The notes under the pieces: model-generated | The model's database searches: none | The model's input: the letters and a program-made list of their open reading frames with translations, nothing else | Told to the model about the DNA's origin: nothing | Shown: positions 7,228 through 12,957 of the stretch, piece after piece | Position numbering within the stretch: position 1 is the stretch's first letter | How the letters are laid out: every line of letters starts with the position of its first letter | Position numbers and translations under genes: made by a program | Assembly (NCBI GenBank): GCA_024231375.1 | Contig: JAAEQP010001380.1 | Location: forward strand, 1 to 12,957 | Source of the DNA: a bacterium | Lineage (GTDB): Bacteria > Hydrogenedentota > Hydrogenedentia > Hydrogenedentiales > SLHB01 | Direction of reading: 5' to 3' | Length of the DNA stretch: 12,957 nucleotides

Positions 7228-7257
7228 AGGATACACGAAGCCTATCAACCTTGTCCA
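7228..7257 (-). promoter_or_regulatory. Candidate promoter for the small ORF and yihY-like gene
   Basis: On the minus strand TGGACA (7252-7257, 5 of 6 to TTGACA) is followed after 18 bases by TATCCT (7228-7233, 4 of 6). It lies between the end of the GH99-like gene and the small ORF, which suggests the small ORF and yihY-like gene do not depend on read-through. Unverified. Confidence 0.35.
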
Positions 7258-7277
7258 TAGGAAGAACGCCTTTCAGG

Positions 7278-9986
7278 CTACTCAACAAGCCGAATTTCGT
7301 CAATTCGTATGTCCACGTCTGCGTTGGCGCAGGGGTCGAAGCGGAAGGAGGTGATGTCGCCGCGCCACTTTGCTTTGGTGGCCAGGTCCACGGCGTATTC
7401 GTGCATCTTGCCGTCCGTTTCGAGAGGGAAGGCCACGCTGGCGGCCTCGTTCGTCTTGTTCTTGATGTCTGTCCAGAACATCTGGCCGTGGGTGCCTGGC
7501 GTGACGGCGCCGGTCAACTGCATGCGGACCGTGAGCCTGCGGTATTCCGAGGCGCGCAGACCGACGGTGCGGACCGTTAGGGCCGGGTCGTTGGACGTGG
7601 TCGTGCAGCGCAGGGCATTGTCGTCATGGCGCAGATCGGTCACGGCCATGAAACTGCGCCACCCGCCAAGACCGCCGTCGAAGGTCCAAAGGGACCGCGT
7701 CTCGTTCCGTGGGAACTCGTACGGTCCCAGGCCCACGTCTTGCGGCGCGATGTTACTTGGCCATGTGGCGGGATCGCCTTTGCCGAACACGCGGCGGATG
7801 GCCTCGTACATCTTGAACCCGTATTCGGTGCAGGGCTCGATGTAGCTGCCTTCGCCCCATTCGTTGACAGGGGCGAAGACCAGGGACTGCTTGCCGTGTT
7901 TGGCGGCGTGGGCCTTGGCGTTCCGCAGCAGGTCCTCGAAGAGTTCGGGGGTGCGGCCTTCGATGACCAGGGCCCGGTTGCCGTGCCAGGGACGTGAATC
8001 CCATCCCGTGTCGATGACGGGGAAGTAGGTGAGGTCGCCCGCCACCGCTTCGCGCTCTTCCCAGGCCACGGACGCGGTCGCCGCCACATCCTCGAACCGC
8101 GCCAGCCGGGGGTTGTCGGACATCTTCGTCGCATTGCCCCATTCGTGATACGTGGTGAACCCGCAATAGCCTTCGCTTTCGAGGAGGCGGAGCGAGGCGT
8201 CGGAGGTATCGTAGCCCAGGGCCACGTAGGAGATGCCTTCGAGGCCGGCGGCCCTGGCCGTTTCCTGCGATTCGGCCAACATATCGCGCACGGCTTCGCT
8301 GCTGTCGAGATCGCGCCGCAGGTTGTAGGGCGCCCACATGTAGACGGCGGGCTTGCCGTCCACGCGGTAGTAGGTGTCCATACTGAAATACTTGTCGATC
8401 CATTCGCGGGTGACCGCGCGCCAATCCTCGAGGGAATGGGATCCGGGCGCGTTGTGGTTGGCCCACATAATGGCGACCTTGAGGTGGTCGCGGTAGCGCG
8501 ACTTCCAGTAGGCCTCGAACCAGTGGTTGAGATGCAGGTTGCCCTTGGTCCAGTACCAGTCGACCAGGAAACACGAGATGCCGTTCTCGGCGGCCCACTT
8601 GATCTGCCAGTCCACGATCTCCGGGTTTGCTTCGTCGTAGTAACCGAGCAGGGGTTTGCGGATCGGGTATTTGTAGCGGACGCAATCCCATTTCCGGTCC
8701 ATCTCCCATCCCGGGAAGTAGTAGGCCAGCAACTCGACGTCGGTCTCGATGGGTTGAGGTTCGGGGACGTAGTCCAGCTTCTGTATGGCGACAGGCATCG
8801 CGAACTCCAGGGCGATTTCCAAGGGCGCCAGCAGGTCGTCGGCGCTGCACGTCAGGCGAACCGGGAAGATGCCGGCGGTAGCGGCCTGGACGGTCCACAC
8901 GGCCTCGGCCTGCTCGCCCGGCGTCAGGGCGGGGAAGGGCTGTGCTGCGGTGCACTCGACCAGGGTCAGACCTTCAGGCGTGTCCAAGGTGACCTTGCAC
9001 TCCGGGGAGGATTCGCCGCCACGATTGGTCAATTTCATCATCACCCGGCACGGGCGTCCGGCGCGGTTCAGCGCGTTCTCGAATCCGAAGTGAATCAGAT
9101 CGAGGTCGGCGGGGCCTTGAGGATGCTCGCCGATAACGACGGACTCGACCGTGGGCCGGGCCGATTCCTGCAGGGTCACGCCCAACAGGCTGATGTCGCC
9201 CGTCCAACTGGCCGTGTTCTGCATGTCGATGTTGCAGACGCGGTTCTCGCCGGGCTGGAAGGCGAACTCCTGCCGCTGGAGGTCGTTGACCGACTGGGCG
9301 GCCCAAATCAGTGTTCCCTGGCCACCCTCGGCGGCGGTGACGCAAACGGTCACCCATCCACGTGTTGACACGTCGATCTTCAGAGGCGGCGACACCCGCT
9401 CGGCCGTGCCGGGCAATACGCGCCATGCCTCAAGGGAATCGGGCGAGGACCACGCGTACGTGTCGGTAGCCGGTTCGGCGGTGCCGGACCAGTCGAACAC
9501 GCGAATCCAGTCCACCTCTACATGGGCGTCGCGGTGGGTGTCGAACCGAAGCTGGCGAATGGCGCCCTCGGCGTGCCAGAAGGGGCAGAACGTGACGTCT
9601 TCCCACTCGTTGGCGCCTTCGATGTTGAAGGTGGTGTTCTTGCGGGCGCTGAATCCGCCATGGACGCCCCCCGTCTGCCCGGTCCAGTAGAGTTGGCATG
9701 AGCCGGGCTTGTCGGACCGCATGCGGATAGTCACGTACTGGAAGGGGGATGTTGCGAACGGGTCGCCGCGCCAGGACCAGTAGGGATCGGTGCCGGAGGC
9801 GTCCGCGCTGAGTACGCCGTCGGCGCAGGCGGGGTTGAGCAGGTGCGCGTTGGCGTGCCATTGGGCACCGTCGGCCGGGGTGTTGAACTCCCAAGCCACC
9901 ACGGGCTTCGCGTCGGCGCCCCAGCCCACGTCGGACGCGGCTCCCCCGAAACCAGCCACCACAATCGTCACGACTACCAGACTCAT
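7278..9986 (-). CDS. Secreted GH99/WbsX-like glycan-active enzyme with flanking beta-sandwich modules
   Basis: A 902-residue exported protein. ATG at 9986 is preferred over an upstream in-frame ATG at 10124: it has GAGGAGAGGG just upstream and is directly followed by a signal peptide (MSLVVVTIVVAGFGGAAS), whereas the longer version buries that signal behind about 46 unlikely residues. Modules: about 30-170 and 175-290, two carbohydrate-binding-like beta-sandwich regions (aromatic-rich, ending in patterns such as VEVDWIRVFDW); about 295-385, an Ig/NEW3-like domain; about 420-740, the catalytic-like core, opening with AYYFPGW and containing CFLVDWYWTKGNLHL and NEWGEGSYIEP near 706-716, the signature of the WbsX/GH99-like family; about 765-902, a further sandwich ending DVDIRIDEIRLVE. 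GH99 enzymes are endo-alpha-mannan hydrolases, but many WbsX-like proteins are uncharacterised, so substrate is not assigned. A sulfatase is divergent from it, pointing to a sulfated glycan. Confidence 0.85.
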   Translation of the reverse strand: MSLVVVTIVVAGFGGAASDVGWGADAKPVVAWEFNTPADGAQWHANAHLLNPACADGVLSADASGTDPYWSWRGDPFATSPFQYVTIRMRSDKPGSCQLYWTGQTGGVHGGFSARKNTTFNIEGANEWEDVTFCPFWHAEGAIRQLRFDTHRDAHVEVDWIRVFDWSGTAEPATDTYAWSSPDSLEAWRVLPGTAERVSPPLKIDVSTRGWVTVCVTAAEGGQGTLIWAAQSVNDLQRQEFAFQPGENRVCNIDMQNTASWTGDISLLGVTLQESARPTVESVVIGEHPQGPADLDLIHFGFENALNRAGRPCRVMMKLTNRGGESSPECKVTLDTPEGLTLVECTAAQPFPALTPGEQAEAVWTVQAATAGIFPVRLTCSADDLLAPLEIALEFAMPVAIQKLDYVPEPQPIETDVELLAYYFPGWEMDRKWDCVRYKYPIRKPLLGYYDEANPEIVDWQIKWAAENGISCFLVDWYWTKGNLHLNHWFEAYWKSRYRDHLKVAIMWANHNAPGSHSLEDWRAVTREWIDKYFSMDTYYRVDGKPAVYMWAPYNLRRDLDSSEAVRDMLAESQETARAAGLEGISYVALGYDTSDASLRLLESEGYCGFTTYHEWGNATKMSDNPRLARFEDVAATASVAWEEREAVAGDLTYFPVIDTGWDSRPWHGNRALVIEGRTPELFEDLLRNAKAHAAKHGKQSLVFAPVNEWGEGSYIEPCTEYGFKMYEAIRRVFGKGDPATWPSNIAPQDVGLGPYEFPRNETRSLWTFDGGLGGWRSFMAVTDLRHDDNALRCTTTSNDPALTVRTVGLRASEYRRLTVRMQLTGAVTPGTHGQMFWTDIKNKTNEAASVAFPLETDGKMHEYAVDLATKAKWRGDITSFRFDPCANADVDIRIDEIRLVE

Positions 9987-10023
9987 GATCCCTCTCCTCG
10001 GTTCGGTGTGTGCAAGACCCCCG

Positions 10024-10053
10024 ATGATTGCGCAGGGTCGGGCGGGATTGCAA
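10024..10053 (-). promoter_or_regulatory. Weak candidate promoter of the GH99-like gene
   Basis: On the minus strand TTGCAA (10048-10053) is followed after 18 bases by AATCAT (10024-10029, 4 of 6 to TATAAT). It is placed about 40 bases upstream of the start codon, back to back with the sulfatase promoter. Both boxes are weak matches. Confidence 0.3.
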
Positions 10054-10062
10054 ATGCTCGCG

Positions 10063-10091
10063 TTGACACGGGGGCGGGGCGGTTCTACACT
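10063..10091 (+). promoter_or_regulatory. Sigma70-like promoter of the sulfatase gene
   Basis: A perfect TTGACA (10063-10068) is separated by 17 bases of GC-rich spacer from TACACT (10086-10091, 4 of 6). Transcription would begin near 10098, about 45 bases before the chosen GTG start and only about 9 before the alternative ATG at 10107, which favours the GTG. Confidence 0.6.
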
Positions 10092-10129
10092 CGTTGCGGG
10101 GATGTGATGAGAACAATGGACCACTCAAC

Positions 10130-10134
10130 GGAGG
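10130..10134 (+). promoter_or_regulatory. Ribosome binding site deciding the sulfatase start
   Basis: GGAGG lies 8 bases before GTG 10143. Upstream in-frame ATGs (for example 10107) have no comparable site and would place extra residues ahead of the twin-arginine signal. Confidence 0.65.
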
Positions 10135-10142
10135 TGTGTACG

Positions 10143-11606
10143 GTGCATGGCAAGCGAGTTTCGCGGCGGGATTTCATGGGCATGGCGGGTCTGGGAAGCC
10201 TTGCGTTGGCGCGGACGGGTTGGGCGGCGCCGGATCGCGAGCGGCCGAATATCCTGTTTCTGTTCGCCGACGACCAGACCTATGAAGCCGTTCATGCGCT
10301 GGGATGCCGCGAGATTCATACGCCCAACCTGGACCGGTTGGTGAAGAAGGGGGTCACGTTCACCCACGCCCACAACATGGGGGCGTGGCACGGGGCGGTG
10401 TGCATGGCCAGCCGCACGATGCTGAACACGGGCCGGTTCCTGTGGCGCGCGAAGGATGGTGAAAAGCGGCTTGGACAGGACGTGGACCAAGGCCGGTTCT
10501 GGTCGCAGGGTCTCGGCGAGGCGGGATACCGCACGTATTTCAGCGGGAAATGGCATGTGAAGGCGGACCCGGCGAAGGTGTTCGATGTGGCGCGCAACGT
10601 GCGTCCGGGCATGCCCAACCAGACGCCGCAAGGTTACAACCGGCCCGTCGAAGGCAAGGAAGACGTGTGGCGGCCGTGGGACACGCAGTACGAGGGGTTC
10701 TGGAAGGGCGGCAAGCACTGGAGCGAGGTGCTGGGCGACGACGGCGTGGAGTTTCTGGAGCAGACCGCGGCGGAAGACGATCCCTTCTTCATGTACTTGG
10801 CGTTCAACGCGCCCCACGATCCCCGGCAATCGCCGAAGCGGTTCGTGGACCAGTATCCGCTGAAGAAGATATCGGTGCCCGAAAACTATCTGCCCGAGTA
10901 TCCGTACAAGGATGCCATGGGATGCAGCAAGGGTCTGCGCGACGAAAAACTCGCGCCCTTCCCTCGCACGGAATACGCGGTGAAGGTACACCGGCAGGAG
11001 TACTACGCCATCATCACCCACATGGACGAGCAGATCGGGCGTGTGCTTGATGCGCTTGAACGGACGGGGCAGGCTGACAACACCTACATCTTCTTCACGG
11101 CGGACCATGGGTTGGCGTGTGGTCATCACGGGTTGCTGGGCAAGCAGAGCATGTTCGACCACAGCATGCGGGCGCCGTTGATCGTGAACGGTCCCGGCCT
11201 GCCGAAGCGCAAACGCATCTCCACGCCCGTGTACCTCCAGGACATCATGCCCACGACCTTCGAGTTGGCAGGCGCGCCAACGCCGGAGCATGTGGAATTC
11301 CGCAGTCTGCTGCCCCTCATCACGAAGGAGCGGGACGAACAGTACGAGGCCATCTACGGCGCGTACATGGATCGGCAGCGGATGGTGATGGACGACCGCA
11401 TGAAGCTGATCTGGTATCCCAAGATTGACCGGGTGCTCCTGTTCGATCTGAAGAAGGATCCCCAGGAAATGCGGGATTTGTCGGAGAACCCAAAGCATGC
11501 CGAGGAACTCGTTGCGCTGAAGGCGAAGCTGAAGGCGTTGCAGGAAGAGATGGGGGACCCGTTGAAGGATCTCGTGCCGGGAGGGGGCGTGCCGAAGGCG
11601 GGTTAG
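10143..11606 (+). CDS. Tat-exported formylglycine-dependent sulfatase (type I, S1 family)
   Basis: A 487-residue sulfatase that should hydrolyse sulfate esters outside the cytoplasm. GTG start at 10143 chosen for its GGAGG. Residues 7-12 (SRRDFM) form a twin-arginine motif followed by a hydrophobic stretch and Ala-Ala near 28-29, a Tat signal. The mature part begins RPNILFLFADDQ with metal-binding Asp43 and Asp44. The active-site motif is C87-M-A-S-R91 followed by LNTGR; Cys87 would become formylglycine. This is the CxAxR form, not the commoner CxPSR, but still within the accepted C/S-x-P/A-x-R pattern. Asp321-His322-Gly323 (TADHG) and Lys334 complete the metal and sulfate site. The C-terminus has the usual RVLLFDLKKDPQEMRDLSEN segment. 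No maturase (FGE or anSME) is in the window. Divergent from a GH99-like gene across 156 bp, so desulfation of a glycan is likely; substrate unknown. Confidence 0.93.
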   Translation: MHGKRVSRRDFMGMAGLGSLALARTGWAAPDRERPNILFLFADDQTYEAVHALGCREIHTPNLDRLVKKGVTFTHAHNMGAWHGAVCMASRTMLNTGRFLWRAKDGEKRLGQDVDQGRFWSQGLGEAGYRTYFSGKWHVKADPAKVFDVARNVRPGMPNQTPQGYNRPVEGKEDVWRPWDTQYEGFWKGGKHWSEVLGDDGVEFLEQTAAEDDPFFMYLAFNAPHDPRQSPKRFVDQYPLKKISVPENYLPEYPYKDAMGCSKGLRDEKLAPFPRTEYAVKVHRQEYYAIITHMDEQIGRVLDALERTGQADNTYIFFTADHGLACGHHGLLGKQSMFDHSMRAPLIVNGPGLPKRKRISTPVYLQDIMPTTFELAGAPTPEHVEFRSLLPLITKERDEQYEAIYGAYMDRQRMVMDDRMKLIWYPKIDRVLLFDLKKDPQEMRDLSENPKHAEELVALKAKLKALQEEMGDPLKDLVPGGGVPKAG

Positions 11607-11681
11607 GCGCATGGGCCGGGGAAGATGGTGCGTGCTCGTCGCGGCCGGGGGCCGTTCCTCGACACACCCTACAATGGCTTC

Positions 11682-11972
11682 TCACAGGGGGGTGGCCTCG
11701 TGGAGTACTTTCGCCCGGAGGTGTGCGCGCAGGCCTGCGGGCGTTACGACATCGACAGGTCGTCCAAGTAGGTCCTGGAGATCCATTTGAAGAGCCCCCA
11801 AGTCCAGCATACTGCGGCGTGGCTCCAGTTCGACAAGGAAATCCACATCGCTCTCGCTGTCATCCTCGCCGCGCGCGCCGCTTCCAGACAGACTTATGCG
11901 CGTGGCACCGTGGATTTTGGCGATTGCGAGGATCTCGTCTCGGCGACTCTCCACTCTGTCACGGATCTTCAC
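11682..11972 (-). CDS. MntA-like minimal nucleotidyltransferase (MNT antitoxin family), apparently orphan
   Basis: A 96-residue nucleotidyltransferase-fold protein. A longer in-frame ORF extends to 12365, but the start is set at GTG 11972 because CGGAGG lies 8 bases upstream (GGAGG at 11981-11985) and because the resulting length fits MntA proteins. Motif: G30-S31-x-x-R34-G35 followed by S41-D42-V43-D44, then a third carboxylate Asp74 in RPVDVV, the full catalytic set. In characterised HEPN-MNT systems MntA AMPylates and silences the HepT RNase toxin encoded next to it. Here only 75 bp separate its stop from the convergent sulfatase, and nothing HEPN-like lies on either side. It may be a stranded antitoxin, or act on a toxin elsewhere. 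Family call strong; role inferred. Confidence 0.85.
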   Translation of the reverse strand: MKIRDRVESRRDEILAIAKIHGATRISLSGSGARGEDDSESDVDFLVELEPRRSMLDLGALQMDLQDLLGRPVDVVTPAGLRAHLRAKVLHEATPL

Positions 11973-12020
11973 CGTCCATGCCTCCGTCCAGGGCTTCGCG
12001 CCCAGTTTCGCCTTCGCTTG

Positions 12021-12049
12021 AGAATAGTGCACTGAAAGCCAGTGTGCAA
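12021..12049 (-). promoter_or_regulatory. Candidate promoter of the MntA-like gene with an inverted repeat in its spacer
   Basis: On the minus strand TTGCAC (12044-12049, weak -35) is followed after 17 bases by TATTCT (12021-12026, 4 of 6). The spacer holds CACTG-AAAGC-CAGTG (12030-12044), a perfect 5-bp inverted repeat. A symmetric site between -35 and -10 would suit autorepression, but the -35 match is poor and the arms are short. Confidence 0.35.
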
Positions 12050-12117
12050 TAATCATCGGGCGACAATTCTCCCCCAGATCTGGCAAAATGAAGCCAAGTA
12101 GCCGGAGGAAGCCGCTC

Positions 12118-12957
12118 ATGAACTCGAACGACCGTACTGCCACCATTCGTGCCCGCGTGCTGACACGAAAACATGTGTCGCCGCCGGATTTTGTGTGTAC
12201 GGACCCCGTCCTTGCCGCGCGGTCGTTGCGCGCATCGGAGGACACCGCCTCGTGGCAGGTCCGGCGCGGCATGCTGGCGCGGGACCGGTTGGCATCGCTT
12301 CGGTTCGACATTGACGACGCGGAGCTGCTCGCGGGACGGTTGCATCCGGTCCAAGGGGACACCACCGATGTAGAGCGTGAGGAAGCCCAAGCCTATCTTG
12401 CGACGTACGATGGGCCGCGCGGGCAGACGGGCCACTGCGAGTTGTTCCTTGCCCACGTGATGGGCCACGGCGTCGATGGTGTTGCCGACGACATCCGTGT
12501 GCGCATGGAGGCTGCCGACGGAGAACGGCGCGACGCGTATGAGTCGTTCCTGCTCGCTCTCGAAGGGTTCTCGGCGATGATTGAGCGTGCCGCCGCGTGC
12601 GCGAAAGAGGCCGCGGGTTTGGCACCCGAGGGGCGACGCGAGGAGTTGCGCGCCATGGCCGAGTCGTGCGGACGGATTGCCCATGAGCCGCCCGCTACGT
12701 TCCGCGATGCCATTCAACTCGTGTGGTTCGCCATATTCGGCGTGATGCACGGTGACCAAGTGGGGCTGGTGGTGCCGGGACATCTGGACCGGGTGTTGGC
12801 GCGGTTCTACGACGCGGATGTGGCACGGGGCACGCTCACGCGCGACGATGCGCTGGAACTCATCGAATGCCTGTACCTACTGGTCAACGACTACGTGCCT
12901 GACGGGCTGGCTATGTCGGTGATGGTGGGCGGCCGGGACGCGAACGGTAAGGACGTG
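12118..12957 (+). CDS. Glycyl radical enzyme, pyruvate-formate-lyase-like, N-terminal part (runs off right edge)
   Basis: 280 codons are visible of a protein likely near 800 residues. ATG at 12118 has GGAGG (12104-12108) 9 bases upstream. Residues about 45-105 give the family's early pattern LRFDIDDAELLAGR. Then GHCELFLAHVMGHGVDGV matches the usual GH-x-x-PDY-x-x-VL-x-x-GxxG block, with changes. Near 190-200, PPATFRDAIQLVWF matches the conserved P-x-x-TF-x-EA-x-Q-x-x-W block, followed by a GHLDRVLARFYDAD version of G-x-x-DQ-x-L-x-PFY and RGTLTRDDALELIECLY. The catalytic Cys and the glycyl-radical loop lie outside the window, so the reaction (PFL, dehydratase, C-S or C-N lyase, or new) cannot be told. 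A radical SAM activase is needed by this family and is not visible here; it may follow. Presence implies at least microoxic or anaerobic metabolism. Confidence 0.85.
   Translation, partial: MNSNDRTATIRARVLTRKHVSPPDFVCTDPVLAARSLRASEDTASWQVRRGMLARDRLASLRFDIDDAELLAGRLHPVQGDTTDVEREEAQAYLATYDGPRGQTGHCELFLAHVMGHGVDGVADDIRVRMEAADGERRDAYESFLLALEGFSAMIERAAACAKEAAGLAPEGRREELRAMAESCGRIAHEPPATFRDAIQLVWFAIFGVMHGDQVGLVVPGHLDRVLARFYDADVARGTLTRDDALELIECLYLLVNDYVPDGLAMSVMVGGRDANGKDV

Noticed and set aside
8145..9368. 407-codon plus-strand ORF opposite the GH99-like gene
   Set aside because: Antisense shadow; the minus strand carries the WbsX/GH99-like signature.
9987..10124. 46-residue N-terminal extension of the GH99-like protein
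   Set aside because: It would place the signal peptide internally and cross the sulfatase promoter; the internal ATG at 9986 has a good ribosome binding site.
10125..11612. 495-codon minus-strand ORF opposite the sulfatase
   Set aside because: His/Arg/Leu-rich shadow; the plus strand has a complete sulfatase with all active-site motifs.
11642..11654. CGGCC-GGG-GGCCG hairpin between the convergent sulfatase and MntA genes as a terminator
   Set aside because: Only a 5-bp stem and no T-tract on either strand; likely a by-product of GC-rich sequence.
11973..12365. N-terminal extension of the MntA-like ORF up to 12365
   Set aside because: It would overlap the divergent glycyl radical enzyme gene, has non-protein-like composition, and a GTG with strong GGAGG at 11972 gives a normal MntA length.
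1..12957. CRISPR arrays, tRNA or rRNA genes, complete insertion sequences
   Set aside because: No regularly spaced direct repeats, no cloverleaf or rRNA-like stretches and no transposase ORF were seen on either strand by eye.

Overview
The window is a GC-rich, gene-dense bacterial segment. The gene set is a Tat-exported formylglycine sulfatase divergent from a multi-domain GH99/WbsX-like glycan enzyme, a glycyl radical enzyme and an RND efflux operon. It fits a polysaccharide-degrading, at least partly anaerobic bacterium of the Planctomycetota/Lentisphaerota/Kiritimatiellota or Hydrogenedentota type. That placement is inferred from gene content only; no phylogenetic marker is present.

Layout. 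(1) 1-4526, minus strand: a three-gene efflux operon read from the right as tetR-type repressor, lipoprotein membrane-fusion adaptor, RND pump. The pump runs off the left edge, so its C-terminal part is missing, and it is antisense to several long spurious ORFs. A sigma70-like promoter lies just upstream of the repressor. (2) About 4605-5234: no convincing gene. This stretch is packed with palindromes, including three long hairpins that share GGGAC(A/T)G and GTTGAAGAAGT motifs, and looks like a cluster of REP-like or miniature mobile repeats. (3) 5235-7142, minus: a YihY/BrkB-family membrane protein preceded by a likely 63-residue small protein of unknown function. (4) 7278-9986, minus: a secreted 902-residue protein with beta-sandwich-like modules around a GH99/WbsX-like core. 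Divergent from it, 10143-11606, plus: a Tat-dependent sulfatase. The two share a 156-bp promoter region and probably act on the same sulfated glycan outside the cytoplasm. (5) 11682-11972, minus: an orphan MntA-type minimal nucleotidyltransferase whose usual HEPN/HepT partner is absent. (6) 12118 to the right edge, plus: the N-terminal part of a pyruvate-formate-lyase-like glycyl radical enzyme.

No single clearly new multi-gene system is visible. The observations most worth pursuing are the RND pump that lacks the paired TM4 aspartates of the proton relay, the palindrome cluster, the orphan MntA with a symmetric element inside its putative promoter, the small protein before yihY, and the glycyl radical enzyme of unassigned substrate.
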